DNA from: Lagopus muta
Taxonomy: Eukaryota; Chordata; Aves; Galliformes; Phasianidae
NCBI RefSeq assembly: GCF_023343835.1
Contig: NC_064439.1
Location: 40,913,508 to 40,977,507 of the forward strand
Reading direction: 5' to 3'
DNA length: 64,000 nucleotides
The translations under genes were made by a program, and so were the position numbers. Position 1 is the first letter of the stretch; each line of letters opens with the position of its first letter. Shown one piece after another: positions 1 through 16,200 of the stretch. Under the pieces are notes generated by a model that worked only from the letters and a program-made list of their open reading frames with translations, was not told the origin of the DNA and made no database searches.

Positions 1-177
1 AGAAGAAGGAGGGAGCAGGAGAGAAAGATTACTGGTTTAGACATTCATAATGCAAAAAAAAACCAAAAAACAACCCAAACTCACAGTCAAAATCACCAAG
101 CAATTTGTCACAAAAAGAGGTGAAATAAACTACACACAGACCACAGAAATGGCTCTGATGCTGCAGCCCACCCTTAC

Positions 178-311
178 CAGCTCTCTGATACTGCGGTCTT
201 CAATTTTGTTTAGGACTTGATCAGGGGAAAAGAGGCCATTTCTGTAAGCCAGAAGCTGAGATAAATCAAACAAGGGGACGCCTTCTGTGAACAGCTCTGC
301 TATTACACAGC
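178..311 (-). CDS. PIK3R4: PIK3R4 (VPS15) second coding exon
   Basis: Minus-strand internal exon that continues the kinase-like domain of VPS15, the regulatory subunit of the class III PI3-kinase (VPS34/PIK3C3) complexes in autophagy and endosomal sorting. Read from 311 down to 178, it encodes a C-lobe segment starting [10 protein letters not shown] and ending DRSIREL, which I recognise as PIK3R4. The acceptor is a pyrimidine run plus CAG just before 311. The donor is CTG|GTAAGG at 178/177. The exon is 134 nt; with the single base carried over from the upstream exon it makes 45 whole codons, so the splice phases agree. The remaining exons (rest of kinase, HEAT and WD40 regions) lie outside the window to the left. 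Positions 1-177 are intron. Confidence 0.95.
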
Positions 312-2725
<2,414 letters not shown>

Positions 2726-2764
2726 TGGGGGTAGCTTTTTCTTATCCCCGTTATCAGAGACTCC

Positions 2765-3590
2765 CCCACCATGCCCACTGAGCACATCCCTCAGTGCCAC
2801 ATCCACACGGTTCTTGAGCACCTCCAGGGACGGTGACTGCACCACCTCCCTGGGCAGCCTGTGCCACTGCATCACTGCTCTTTCTCAGAAGAAATTCTTC
2901 CTCATATCCAACCTGAACCTCCCCTGGTGCAACTTAACTCCCATCCCAACACTGTTACCTGGGAGCAGAGGCCGACCCCCACCTCACCACATCTCCTTTC
3001 AGGCAGCTATAAAGAGCGATCATGTCGCCCCTGAGCCTCCTCTTCTCCAGACTGAACAATCCCAGCTCCCTCAGCCGCTCCCCGTAAAATTCGTGCTTCA
3101 GACCCCTCACAGCTTTGCTACCCTTCTCTGAATGCACTCCAGGGCCTCGATGTCTTTCTTGCAGCAAGGGCTCAAAACAGCACAGCACTCAGCAGTGCGG
3201 AGAACAGAGGGACGATCACCTCCCTGCTCCTGGTGGCTGCACTATTTCTGGTAAGTAAGCCAGGATGCTGTAGGCCTTCTTGGCCACCTGTGCACACTGC
3301 TGGCTTATGTGCAGCTATCTGCTCACTAACACCCCAGATCCTACAGCTTTCCAGCCACTCTGACCCAAGCCTGTAGCATTGCCTGGGGTTGCTGTGACCA
3401 GTGTGCAGGACCCAGCACTTTGTTTTGTTGAATTTCAACCCATGGACCTTTCTAACCTCAGGCAGATCAACACTTCTTCCAAACTGGTGTCGTCTGCAAA
3501 CTTACTGAGGGTACACTCAATCCTCTTGTCCAGATCAATAAAAACATTAAACAGAGCAGGCCCCAATACTGACACTGTGTGTCTGCAACA
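2765..3590 (-). mobile_element. CR1 LINE fragment, antisense
   Basis: Plus-strand sequence reads as the reverse complement of a CR1 3' region. It contains the characteristic blocks on the dominant lesion around the RT end and 3' UTR: the block equivalent to 'gaacaggctgcccagg' is at about 2850 and the 'aggttcaggttgga' equivalent at about 2910-2930. Further right, about 3390-3590 corresponds to the end of the reverse-transcriptase frame. It is diverged and carries no open RT frame. It abuts the PIK3R4 promoter island. Right boundary uncertain by about 50 bp. Confidence 0.85.
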
Positions 3591-6500
3591 GGCACAGCAG
3601 ACCTTCCTTGTGCTCAGCATTGGTGGAGGCATGGGATATCTGCTTTTATGGGCTTGATACCGAGGAAGTGTAAACTGCTAGGGTCAAGAAATGCTAATGG
3701 GAGATCAGATGTGTCAGTAGAACTGGCTTTAGATGCATCAGCCAGGACATCCTCTTGGCTGTGTGAAGGGCAGCGTGGCTGCCATGCTGCATTCCCCCCA
3801 TGCTCAGCATTGGGTACCTGTGAGAGCATGGAACTATGTTGTATGAAACCAAAACTTCTCTGGAAAAAACAGATTCAGCAACATTCCACTCAAGCATCTC
3901 GGAGTCAAAACAAAGCTTTGAAACTCAAATTGACATGTTTTCCTGCAAATGGCCTGGAAGATTTTCACTGCAATGGTTCTTTGAGTGTTTTGGATATATG
4001 TGTGTTTGCCTTTGAATAGGTGTGTTAATTTATCAGTTGACTTTATCTGTATGGCACTTTTCTTATTATTAACTTGGGAGTGACTCAAGATTTGTGCGTC
4101 TCACCCCTGATTAGTTGTATAAGTGTTTTTAAACCTTCTGCAACACCCTTCTGCTCTATCAAATCTTCTGACAGCCTGCTTTGCTGATTTAGACTAACCT
4201 CTCTGCCCGCAATGTAGCAGCGATCCCAGGGATTTAAATGGGAGAAAGTCTGAGCTGAGAAATGCTTTAAAGTGTACTTTCTTTATGAGCACCCAAAGCA
4301 GGATTGCTTGAAATCCCCAGGCTATGAAGTATGGCCATGAAGTATTTGTTGTGTAGTCTTGTGGTGATTGTTTCTGAATGCGAATCGCTTGCACCTGGAT
4401 GCTTCTTTCAAAACAGCCATGTACAAAATTAATTCCACAAAATGCAGTGTGAATCAGTATGGAAGAGGAAAGTTATATTTATTTTAAACAAATTTGATTT
4501 CAGTCACCTACACATTCTGTTCTAGCTGCAGTAGATGCACTCCCACACCGCGTACTCAGAAACATCAAGGTGGATGTCTGAGTAACCCAGCCAGTATGCA
4601 ACATGCAACACTAAGAACGTGGTGCTGGCTATCATGTCCTCACTGCATCTCTGCAGTCCCCTGTGTTTTTCAGTGATGAGCAGTTTTGTGGATGTAGCTC
4701 TTACACATTCTGTACAATTCAAGCAGTTTTACTTTTTCTCTGGAATATTGATTAGTGTGGCATAGGTAATTGTTGATGTCCATTCCTTGTGTTTGCAGGA
4801 TCTGGGTACAACCTGTTCTCTTGTCAGGATAACAAGGAAAAGGACTGAACATGTGGCGTGGTGCAATTTTTTGCCCTTCTCCTATTACCAGAGTGCAGGC
4901 TTTCTGGTCCTGCTGCGGACAGCTTTGTACCGCAGATCTCAAAGAAGTGAAGTCTGCAGGTCGGTCCACCAGCGATTTGCCTTCGGCAGCCACTGGGTGG
5001 CAGTGCTTCCTCTGCCTTGCTGCTCTTAGAGGATGCCAACGCCTCGAGATGCCCCATGGCTCAGGCGTTCCCATCTAGCAAAGAGCTGTCTAAAATATTA
5101 AGTATTTCCAGGGCTCGTGCAGCAAGCAGGGCTTTGCTGGAAGCTGAGTTTCTTTTTTTATTTATTTTTATTTTTATTTTTTTAAGTGATTCGAATTGGG
5201 GAAGATCTAATTCAGCAGTTCTGGAAGTTTGTTTTTATAGATAGATTTTATGGAAAACAAAGACCTACCATAAAAATCTGTAGCTCACCGTTTCCAGGAC
5301 TTTGGCTTCCCATCTTCCTATAGCCCACAGGTTTATGTCTTTTATGTCTCAGCAGATAATAATTTTACAGGACAACGGAAGGGTCAAGCTTCAGGTACCA
5401 TAAGGCTGATTGTTGTAAATGCATGTGCTTACTAAATTGCCCTTTGCTGGAATTTTAGAGGCAAAGAATAGAACAGAATGAGGGGATGAACACATTTCCA
5501 AGAGAAAACAAAAGACAGAAAACAAAAAAACCCAAACGTCCCGATTGCTGTGAAATCTGCATCAATTTAAAAGGATTTCCTTCTAAGGGAGATCACATGA
5601 GTGTGAGCTCTTTGAGAGCAGGTAGTCTGAAGAAAGTCTCCAGAACCATGTGCCAGAGCAACCACTGTGATACTGGATGTGTCTTCATGAGGAAAGAGTG
5701 AGAACAAGAGCATACAGTCTGCTCTGCAGATGGGTTGTGAGTTTAGTTCCTGGGTTGTGACTTTAGTTCACTAAAAATTATTGCATCTTATTCTTTTAAT
5801 GCCTACCTCCTGATGCAGACAGAAGCAGTGATGTTTATGCTGTGACACCAAACAGTGGCCTTTCTCCTCCACTCTTACCCTTCCTCACCAAAACACTGGA
5901 AGTTCAGGGAAACCCAGTCCTAGAGTTTTTTGTTTGAAGTTTCCCTGCATCACCCATTATATTTAGCTCTAAATTCTAGCCTGCCTATGACAACTAATAT
6001 TGCCAAAACTTTTGGTTATTCAGTTTTGAGAAGAAAATTGTTGAATCGTTGGGCCTGTCTGTGGTGAATGAGATATAATCAGATGTCTGGGATGGCGAGA
6101 AATATCAGTTAGACGTATGCATTAACTGTGTTTACAGGTGCAATATCAGAGTTGTTGGTCTATCATCTTGCTCTCAGGCAAAACACAAGGCAGTTTCTAT
6201 TTTTTATTAGCTTCTCCATTACCTGCTCTCAGTAAACAGATTGTTGGCTTTTTTGGATAGACATTTGTGCATATCTTCACCTTCCACTCAATGTAGTTAC
6301 CCAGCCTGATTTTTGGAGTATGCTGCACCTAATAAATGTGCAGCTGCCATAGCTACTGTAACTATACAAATACAAAGAAAAGCTCCTCAGCTTTTAAGGA
6401 GCAGCAGGAGGCAGGTAATAAACCAAAGCTTTGCTCCTTGCACACAAAGCAGGTGAAAATAAAAACACCAGGCTTCCCTGCAGGCTTTGTTCTTATGAGC

Positions 6501-8199
6501 AGGTACTTCAAGAACTGCAACATAGCTGCTGCTTCTGGGAGCAGTCAGAGAGTAAGAAAGAGCAAGGCAAAATGCTACTGCTCATGAGAGAGCCTTCTCT
6601 AATAAATCCAGCTATAATTAAGCTGGTGATAACGGGATCTTAAAATAACAGCGCATTCATTTTTGGAAATATTTATTTTCCTACTTGCCTTCTTCCATTT
6701 TCAGGCTCTTCTCCCTTGTTCTTTTCTCTCTGCTGGTTCAAGAAAACCACCTCCAATACATCCACCAGTGTGAAGCTGTTCACCAAAGATTTTGCAGCTT
6801 TCCTGAGCACTTAGCTTTACTCGTATTGATGCACTGTCATGTATGCATCCTAATTCTCCACTCCAATGTTTTTAAAGAACCCCTTATATAATAGAACTCC
6901 TGGAAATTCACTTCTTTTTAACATGCTGGGTAAATTATATTCTCAAATGTAGCAGCTTATTCTTTTTCTGTCTGCTCCCAGTAAGAGATCTGATTTCTGC
7001 TCACTGAATTCTCTGGCAAGTAGTCAGTTGGCTATAATGAAGGTAAAATTGGGTCCAAGAGTGTTAAATCAGATCTTCTCCAGCACAGAAAAGCATACCC
7101 AGTCTTTCAGCCATATCACTCTATTTGCAAACACCAGGAAGTCTTTTTTTTTTCTTTCCTTCTCTCTGAGCTGTGAAACATGATATGAAATGGCTGCTAA
7201 CAACTGTTTGAATTCTAGTAGATGGGGGCTAAAATTCAGCCAGCAGCTTGCTGCAAACCCAATATGTTCTGGTCGACACATAGACCAAGAACTGCAGCCT
7301 CTGTATCTGAATAGCAAGAACATTTGTGTGATCACCAAGAAAGTTAGTGTTATTGGTTTGTTGGAAGAGATTTTCTTTCTTTGTTTTGTGATTCAGAGCT
7401 TACTGCCCCTTACTTTGCTTGTCTCTGAAATTCAAAGTGCTAGTCACTCTTTAAAGTACAGTAATTTTAATTTGCTATAAAATTATTCTGAAGCTACAGC
7501 TGCATTTTCATTCACACTTGTAGTGTTCACCTAGTATATTTAAAAATGTTTGGGGCTTTGGGCCAAGTTTTACTATAAACCATAATAAATAGTTGCCTGA
7601 CTTACGTGGGTATCTTCCTTCAGCAATCTGTTTCTTGCTCTCAGATTGGCCTTTGCAGCTGACATACCTGCTTCTTTTCCTGCCAGCATTTTATATTTTC
7701 CAGCTGAAGCAAGTCATACCATGGTTCAGCAGTCTACCAGCGTTGTGACTCCTCAACACTATTTCCAGTCAAGTATTTTCAAGTTTCTTTGACCTCTGCC
7801 TTCCCAGCTCACCTGCTTTAAGAAAGCATGCTTATTGTCTAGCTTACAGAGTACTCTAGCATTAGAAATTCCTAACTTGTGTTTTTAAAATGGCGAGTAA
7901 GACTATGACAGCATACTCATACAAAGCCAACAACTGGCTTTGACTCACTGCTTGCTTTGCCCAGCTTGCTTATCTATTGACTTCAGTAAGGCTGCTAGTA
8001 TTCACTAGCCTCAGCAAGAAAGTACATGCAGCTCCATCTTAAAGAGGTACTTCTTTTCATAATCCTTGCTGGCTGCAGTTCACCTCTGCTCTCCCCACAC
8101 CCCTCACGATTTCCTGTTTTCTGTAGCCTCCCTCCTATTTGCGCCCTGCATAAGGCATAACTGGAGAGGAGAGAAATCGAGAAGAGATTACCAGTTCTG
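3591..8199. other. Intergenic, no recognisable gene
   Basis: AT-rich unique-looking sequence. Short open frames on both strands lack codon-like character or recognisable domains. A T-rich low-complexity run is at about 5150-5182. A short local duplication (GGGTTGTGA..TTTAGTTC) occurs at about 5733-5770. No repeat family is recognised with confidence. Confidence 0.6.
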
Positions 8200-10292
8200 A
8201 TAAAGCCAGAGGACTACTATCCACTCCTACTTTTTCAAGTTAGGTCACAGGAGGCTGCAATGAGGAAATCAGAAAATATTGAAAGAGACTGTTTCCCTTG
8301 GCAGGATGTTGGAGGGACCAGGAGTACAGATATTGTTCTTCTTGATCCTCCCACCTGGTGACTGGGACCTGGGTAGAAGGAGAGAACAGATCAGTTGAAG
8401 GAATGTCACACTGGTGACTGGTGTCACACTTGGGGTTTTGGCTGCGATGATCCTGGATGCACTTTTGATAAACCAGGCATGTTAGTGTTGGATGGGATGC
8501 AAATGACCTGGATGGGCAGGAATGTTCTGGCAGCAAGTTGGCTGGACTGACTAGCAGAGATTTAAACTAGATTCAGTGGGGGAGAGGGATGTACTTCTGA
8601 GTGATGGAGAAGAGCTAAGGAACACCATCACTTTGGGAAGCAGCAGGGGGAAACCTCAGATTTGTCCCAGAGGAATTTGGGAGCACTCCTCTTAGAAGGT
8701 GTCACAGCTCATAATCCAGCTGAAGTGCCTCTACACCAGTGCATGCAGCATGGAAGATAAGCAGGAGGGGATGGAAACCATGGTGTAATTAGAAAACTAT
8801 GACCTAATTGGTATCACAGAAACATGGCAGGATGAATCACACAACTGGAATATTATGACTGAGGTTTACAAACTTTATAGAAGGGATGGGCAGGGCAGCA
8901 GAGGCGGGGTGTTGCCCTCTATGTTAAGAAGTGTTTACATTGTGAAGAGCTGCCTTTAAAAAAAAAAAGCCATGAACAGGTTGAGAGTTCGTGGATTAAA
9001 ATTAAGAACCAGACCAATAAAGGACACCTAGTGGTCAGGGTCTGCTATAGGCCACCTGATCAAGGGGAGCCTGTAGATGGCGCTCTGGGCTGCAGCAACT
9101 ACGCTCGGACTGAGTTTGTGATCTCGAGAAAAAAGGATCTGTCGAAGAGCAGTCGGGATCCTGAATTTCACGAAAGTGAACTTACAGACATTTAAGGAAT
9201 TCTGGATGAGATCCCCTGGGAAACTGTCCTTAAGGGCATAGGAATGGAACAGAACTGGCAGCTCTTCCAGTCTGAGAGCACAAGAGCTCTCCGTCCCCAG
9301 ACAAGAAATCAAGCAGAGAAGGCAGGAAATCAACAGGAACAAGGACCTTCTGGTTAAACCAAGGGAGAAGAAGGAAATGTACAGGCAGTGGAAGCAGGAA
9401 TGGTGAATGGTTGGCCTGGGAAGAATACAGGGATGCTGTCCAGCTTTGCAGAGATGAGATCAGGAAAGACAAGGTGCACATGCAATTGAACTTGAAAAGA
9501 GATGTGAAAATAGCCAGAGGGGGTTCTACAAGTACATTGGTCAGCAGAGACAGGCAAATAAGAGTATACCCCTTCTCATAAATGAGAAAGAAGAACTGGC
9601 TTCAACAAACATGGAGAAGGTTGAAGTACCCAGTAAATTCTTTACCTCAGTCTTCACTGGCAGTCAGTTCATGAACCTCTAGGCAGGATTTTGGGGCAGA
9701 AAATCCTTCCCACTGTAAGAAAAGAGCAACTCTGAGACCTTCTGAGGATGAACATGTACAAGTCTATGGATCTGGATGACATGTAACCCAGAGTCCTGAA
9801 GGAACTGGTTGATGTGGTTGCCAAGCTACTCTCCATCATATTTGAAAGGTCATGACTGACAGACGAAGTCCCCAGTGACTGAAAAAAGGGAAACATTGCT
9901 CCTATTTTTAAGAAAGGGAGAAAGGAAGACCTGGGGAGCTAACGGCTTGGAAGACTCATCCATATATCTGAGAAGATCGTGGAACAGGTCCTCCTGGAAG
10001 CTATATGAAGATACATACAAGATGAGAAGGTAGTCCATGACAGCCAGCCTGACTTCAGCAAGGGCAAATCTTTTCTGACTAATCTGGTGCTCTTCTATGA
10101 TGGAGTGATGGTGTTGGTGGACAAAGGATGGGCAACTGATGTCAGCTACTTAGACTTGTGCAAGGCATTTGGCACAGGTCCACACCACATCCTTATCTCT
10201 ACATGATATGGATTTGAAGGCTGGACTGTTTGGTGGATAAAGAATTGGTTGGATGATCACAAGCAGAGGGTTGTGGTCAGTGGCTCTCTGTA
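8200..10292 (+). mobile_element. CR1 LINE, internal ORF1-ORF2 fragment, decayed
   Basis: About 2.1 kb of sense-oriented CR1 body. The left part matches the region around ORF1 (the 'tttaaactagattcagtggggg' block at about 8560). The middle corresponds to the endonuclease part (8800-9060). The right part (9900-10290) encodes a broken reverse-transcriptase segment with recognisable pieces such as SYLDLCKAF and the block for 'ggtggataaagaattggttggatg'. Many stops and frameshifts make it non-functional. The 3' end of the element is missing, because sequence stops matching at about 10292. The left boundary is uncertain by 100 bp or more. Confidence 0.8.
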
Positions 10293-13164
10293 TTCTTTAA
10301 AAAGGCCATGTAGGATGCCAATCTGTTTTGCTGTCACTTGGTTGCTTTTAATTAATCTATGTCTCTTTTAAATTTGGGGATATCAAGTGGAGTGAAATAG
10401 TTCGCGTAACGTCTTTGGATAATAATACTTTGAAGAACAACAGAAAGCAAACTATGAGGAAAATGCTTCCTACAGGACTTGCATGTTCTGGAGTGATGGT
10501 GTTTGCATAGTGCAGCCCTGAACCATTTAGAGATTCTGCTAATATATGTATCCACTGCCTGACCAATACACTGACTGAAAAACAGTATTATCACAGCTGA
10601 CTTTGGTCAGAATCTGAGTAGTGAAAGAAGAACGAGAGTGAGGTGGTGGGTAGGAATCACAGCTCTAGCATGCAGCAAATGGTTAGTGTTGGCAACCGCG
10701 CTCCAACTCTGAGATAGGAAAAAGTCTTACAGCTCCTCATAGGCCATGCTTTAGTTGTGAAACCATCTGATGGCAAAATTACAGTAGGAAGTACCATTGG
10801 GGGTTTTACATCAGATAACAAATGTGCCTTTGTAAGGAAATACCACAGAACCAGTCATGCAAGAGCAAGAGGGAAATGGAACGGGTGTCTGCAAAGGCAG
10901 GGAGGGCCCAGCACGAGTCAGAAGGCAAAAGAAAAGCGTCTTCTTTGCACCAGAGAGTGAGGCACAATCTCCGTCCTTGTGCTCTTTAAAAACAAGGACA
11001 GTTTTCGCCGTGTACAAGAGCAGAATTGGCTATTTCAAAACATGGAGCAAAGCACAGACTAGACCCATTTTCCACCATGTGCTATGGCTCAGCTGGCATA
11101 ACAGCAATGTACAAAGAAAACATATTTTTTTCCTTCAATAAAAAGCATAATTCTGCTATGCTTCCATTTTAAACTAATTGTACATTGGAGTACAAAGCAG
11201 ATAATTTTGAAGACAGATTTTTCATTCCCAGGCTGGAGATGATTCCATTTTCCAGCTGCTGGAAAACATCGTTAGCTGATCCTGTAATGGAGTCTCATGT
11301 AAGAACTGCCTCATTACCATCAAGTGTTGCCAGCTCTTAGTTTTGCGTTCTGCTTCATAAATTCCAAAAAGCAGCTCAATGTGTTTAGGAACTATTTCCC
11401 TGTTTTAAAAGGAACCTGAATCTATTCCAGGACCCAAGCCAGTTCCCTTACAGTTTAAATGAAGACAGATTGCCATGAGCTTATTTCAAAAAATGAAGAA
11501 GTTTTTGCAAAACAATTTCTTGTTCTCTTTTTTTTTTTTTTTTTTAAGAAACAAAAAGTTGTGCTTTTTGTGTCTTTGAAGAGCAGGGAATAAGCCCAGC
11601 AAAACTGGACCATTATATGTGCCTGTTAGTCAAGTATTAACATCATATTTTTTTCCCTAGGCAGAAAGCAGTAAGGAGTCAGAAGCCATTCTTCCTGATT
11701 CTACATACCAGCAGGGTTCAACTCACTCCAAATCAAAGTGGAGTTGCTGAGGAGGTACTAATTATGAGGTCTGTAGGATTTCTCCCTTCAGTTGTTAATT
11801 TGATTATAATCTAAGACAGTGTTAATCAGCTTAGGTCAGCTCTGTGTCACCTGACTTTTGTAAAACAAGAGAAATCTCTTCTAAATCATGATTGCTACTT
11901 GGTATGTTTATAGCAGTTTTTCACTTTTATAGGCAGCCTATAATACCGAATAAGAAAAGGAGGCAATTTTCTTCTCTTACCTAGAAAGACAGAGCAATGC
12001 AACAGATTTGTACTGTTATTCACATTGCATATGTCCCTAAGAAATACTAGAATGAAATTTTCTCGGGGCTGCAAGAGTACTTCACAAAACAAGCTCACCA
12101 AGGAGAACATCAATCACCAACTGTGCACCTTCCAAATATCTGGGCAATTTGCCTGAGCAACACAGGATCCTTGGTCTTAGCAGACAATTACATGCGTGTT
12201 GAATTTCACCTACAGTTTTTTGCTTTTTTCTGAAAGGAAAAGGAAAGTAGAAAAAAAACCAAACACGTATTTTGCAGTTGGCTGTTGATCATTTTCTATG
12301 AAAAACTGGCAGCTTCCATCATGTCTGGCCAGATGTAAATGGATGAAAGGGTCAGCTAGAAAATGGCCACAGATGTGATAATATATGTACATAAATTAAA
12401 ACAAGGAGAGCTTCCATTAATTTACTCCTATGATTTTGACTTTGAGAAAGGAAGCAGAATCAGAGGGCAGTATCCCAAGGCAAACAACCAACATTGGAAC
12501 AGTTCAAAGATGCAAGAAGATGTGTGTTTATTCTGTTCAAGGGGAAATATGCAGCTGTAATCCTAATTAAAAAAAAAAAGAAAAAAGATTTCCTAGGGTG
12601 GTTTTCTTCTAAATCTATTCAAAAGAACATTTTAAAATGCTGTGACCTCTTTTCATCATTATTTTCTGAACCCAAAATGCAATTTAGCTTGTTGTGTCCT
12701 GACTAGAAATAGTGTACATGCACCATGCTGAACTTCCAAATGTAGGTATGTAAAAAATATCTCTGTTGGACCCTATTTGCCCATCTCTTCCTGTTCCCCT
12801 GAGTTAAAACACTGGGCTTTGGTCACTTTTTCCTCAGAAAATATGTTAACAATCATCATTTTTCATTGTGAGAAGGGCTAAAAAATTTATCACCTCAACA
12901 TCCTCACCTTATATTGCACCATTGTACTTTGCAGAACGGAGTCTGCAGAAGGAAAAATTTTAGCTGCCTGAAGTCCTATTTATACTGCCAGTTCTCATTT
13001 CACAAATCTGTTTTTAAATCAGAGATTTAAATTAATCACTCTCAAACTAATCAGTGAATCAGTTCCAAATCTGGCAGCCAGTCCATGTTGATACAGGATT
13101 TTCTGCATGTATGTATTCCCAAATTTTGTTTGCACGGTATTTTATTGCAAATACAAAAAGTAAA
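10293..13164. other. Intergenic, no recognisable gene
   Basis: AT-rich sequence with a pure T run at about 11528-11546 and an A run at about 12570-12590. Small open frames (for example 10757-10960) have no recognisable features. No repeat family is assigned. Confidence 0.55.
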
Positions 13165-13226
13165 TGGATTTGTCAATTATGAATGGATTTGTCAATTATG
13201 AATGAAATCAAATGAAGATGAATGAA
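13165..13226. repeat. Short tandem duplications (19-bp unit twice, then a second 2-copy unit)
   Basis: TGGATTTGTCAATTATGAA occurs twice back to back (13165-13183 and 13184-13202). It is followed immediately by a second local duplication built on ATGAAATCAAAT (about 13202-13225). Looks like replication-slippage products. No function is implied. Confidence 0.9.
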
Positions 13227-16200
13227 ATCAAATCAGACTGGGGGAGAAAAATGATGTGTACTCCCAACAACCTGTCAGTAGGGCCTGAACTAGCAGGGAA
13301 TTGACATCCAGTACTTATGTGCTAGATCTTCTTATAAATAATAAATCACTTTTTCTTTCTGCAAGCAACACGCACTTTGTTCACCGTTTGAAATTCTTTA
13401 CATTATTAACAGCTTGTTAGGAATTTTAGAAGCTGAGATAAAGAAAATACTCGGGAGATCCTACATAGTTTATATTCAGATTTCATACTTGCCTTTTGTA
13501 CACCCGCCTTCCTACTTTACAAGATATTTTTCATAATTTTGTAAGAGGGAGGAAAGTCTGGGAACTTCTCTGTGGCATTTGGATGCTGTAACTATTCTGG
13601 AACACAATTTGAGTAACACACACCATTTTTGTAAACCATTACATTGTACACATTGAGGGTGGCCAAGTTTTCAGTATTGTTTTCGGTTTAGTTTCTTTTG
13701 CCTGTCAAAACTAGCAAGGGCAGGTTATGTATATATAAAAACAGGTTTAGGAATTTGTGATTGCAGCATCTTCTAGTTGAGAGGCCGTGTGCAGGGAGAC
13801 TCTTGCTTCTTCATAGAAGAAGACTTTGATGTTTGTGGAGGGAGCGGTGAGAAGGGCAGCAGGACACTGACGATGCAGTGAAAGGAAGATGGTACAGACA
13901 AGTGGGGAAGCTGTGTAATATTTCAGTCTTCAGGACTCTTTTCCAGAGATAAGATCTGTATGTGCTTTGCAGGGAGTTTAGGTCTGGTGTGGAAATGGAG
14001 AGGAAAGAAGGCTGGAATTTGTGTTTTTACTCAAGTACTGTTTTCTGTTCAGTTCATTACACTTTTACAGCTTCTGGAACTGACGTGCCAAGGTGTATAT
14101 TTCTTCTTGGGAGCAATCCAGCAGAACACAGGTCCTAAAAGAAGCTGTGAAGAAACAAGGGAATATAACAAACAGCTTAACAAACACAGCTGGTTCCTCA
14201 GTGATTGGAGAGTGGAGTAGAGAATAACCCTCTCATCCACTGCAGAAAGTATGACACAGAAATCTGTCTTTATAGCACAAGCTTGTTTCTATCCTCAACT
14301 TAATTTAAAAACTTCTTGCTATGATTTAGCCAGCAAGCTGAGGCCATTATCTGAGTAAGGAAGTGGTCCTGTAAGAGCTGCACTGAGCAATTGAGAAATG
14401 GGCCTACATGTTTGCTCCAAAAGACTGGAGGAAGGAAGGAAATTCCTGCGGAGGAAGGAAATTCCATATTGTCATTGGAAGAGTTTAGTCAGTGAGAAAA
14501 GGAACATGTAAAACATACCATAACAGAGGAAAACTCTGAGGTTCATGAAGCACAAAACAAAACCTAGGTGCTGTACCTCTTCCTTCCATTCCTTCACATT
14601 ATCTGAAATAAACCAAATTGGAAATGTCACTAGTAATGATTTTTCTGCAAGAAAGCCTTACTACTAAGATCCCTTTTGTGAAATGTTGTCCTGGGCCAGT
14701 TGAGTATATCCAAGTCAAGAGTGAGCAGCACAGTGCTCTGATTTGAGAACGGGCAAGTGGGGAATAAAGGGGATTGCTGCAGCAGGTACAAAACTCAGCA
14801 GAAAAGGAATTGTGTTCAGGCACAGACCTTGCAAAGAGGACCATCCTGTTCTTGCACACCCCAGAAATCTCTACAGGAACAGCCAGGCTTTGCTTAGGTC
14901 TTGAAAGGTTTCAGCATAGGTTGCTGAAAGAAAGGATACTAATGAACTGTTCATTAGTTCTTTTCTAGAAGTAATTTATTCTTCTTTCTTTCTTCCAGTA
15001 GACATCTCTTCCTCTGTTTATGTGGCACAAAGATAACCTGCAGGGATAAATGGAAATTGAGTTTGTGCCCTTATTCCTAGAGTAATTTGAATTGATGTTA
15101 TACTGCTGGTTAAAAAAAAAAGCTAGCCTACTTTCTGTGCATTTTTAATAATGACTTAGCCACTTCTTGTTTATTTTGGACTTTTTAATTATTTTTAAAT
15201 TATTTTCTTATTTTCTATACCTTAATTCTCACATCCTTCTTATACAGAGATAATCACTTCACATAAATGAGACAGAAATTTCTTCCAATAGTGATTTGTA
15301 GCAGTGATTAAAAATTGAAAAGACAGATAGTCTGGTACATTAAGGAACTAATAATATCTGCAAGGCATCTCCTTCAGTGCTTTAACCTGTACTCTTCAAT
15401 GCATGAGCTTTGTTTTTCTTATTGAAAGTCCTGCAGGAATGCCACATCTGCTCATCTGTGTGGGTAAAGCTCAGCAAATCTCAACATTAATTCAGTAGAA
15501 TGCTCTGAACTGGTAGACAGCCAAGGCAATTAAACAGCTATCCTGATAAGGAGAGGCAAAGAAGTTTCTGAAAAGAATCACTGTGGCATAAAGTACCAAC
15601 AAAGAAAGAAATATGGCAGTAAGGAGATTACTCACAGCATTTCATTTTTCTTTGGCATTTATTTCCTTATTAATGCTGGAATCTCTGTACATGATGGAAG
15701 TGAAGTTTGGCATTTCATGCTGATTTAAAAGCTTGCTAATACTAATCTCCCTGTGTCACTGAATGAATGCATCTCTGCTAAGTAGTCTCACTATCATTAA
15801 GTATAATTGCTCTAAATTAGCATCCAGGGAGATGCCCTGGTTAAAAAAAATCCGGGTTGAAAGGTTTGTACTGTAGCAGTAGTTGTTTGAATTGACACAT
15901 GGTTTGGATTTTATGACATTGCTCTGAATAGTTACTTTGATTTTAGGTAAGACATTTTCCAAGAGTAAGAAGGTTACACACTGACTGCATCAGACTGAAA
16001 AATACCAGTGTATTTGAAAAATATCAATGCATTGCACAAGGTCAGTTTGCCATACAAATGCTTCAAACGATCCTCTGAAGAATATATGTTGGAAGAAGTT
16101 CTTTTCTTTTTGGGGCTGTTGCATTGAGCTTCTAATTATCCCACAGTGTAAGGCTAATATGATAATTCTGTAGGCTAGACATTTCTCATGTGGAATAAGG

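Noticed and set aside
3579-4019. 146-codon plus-strand frame next to the CR1
   Set aside because: It partly overlaps the decayed CR1 boundary and has no recognisable protein features.
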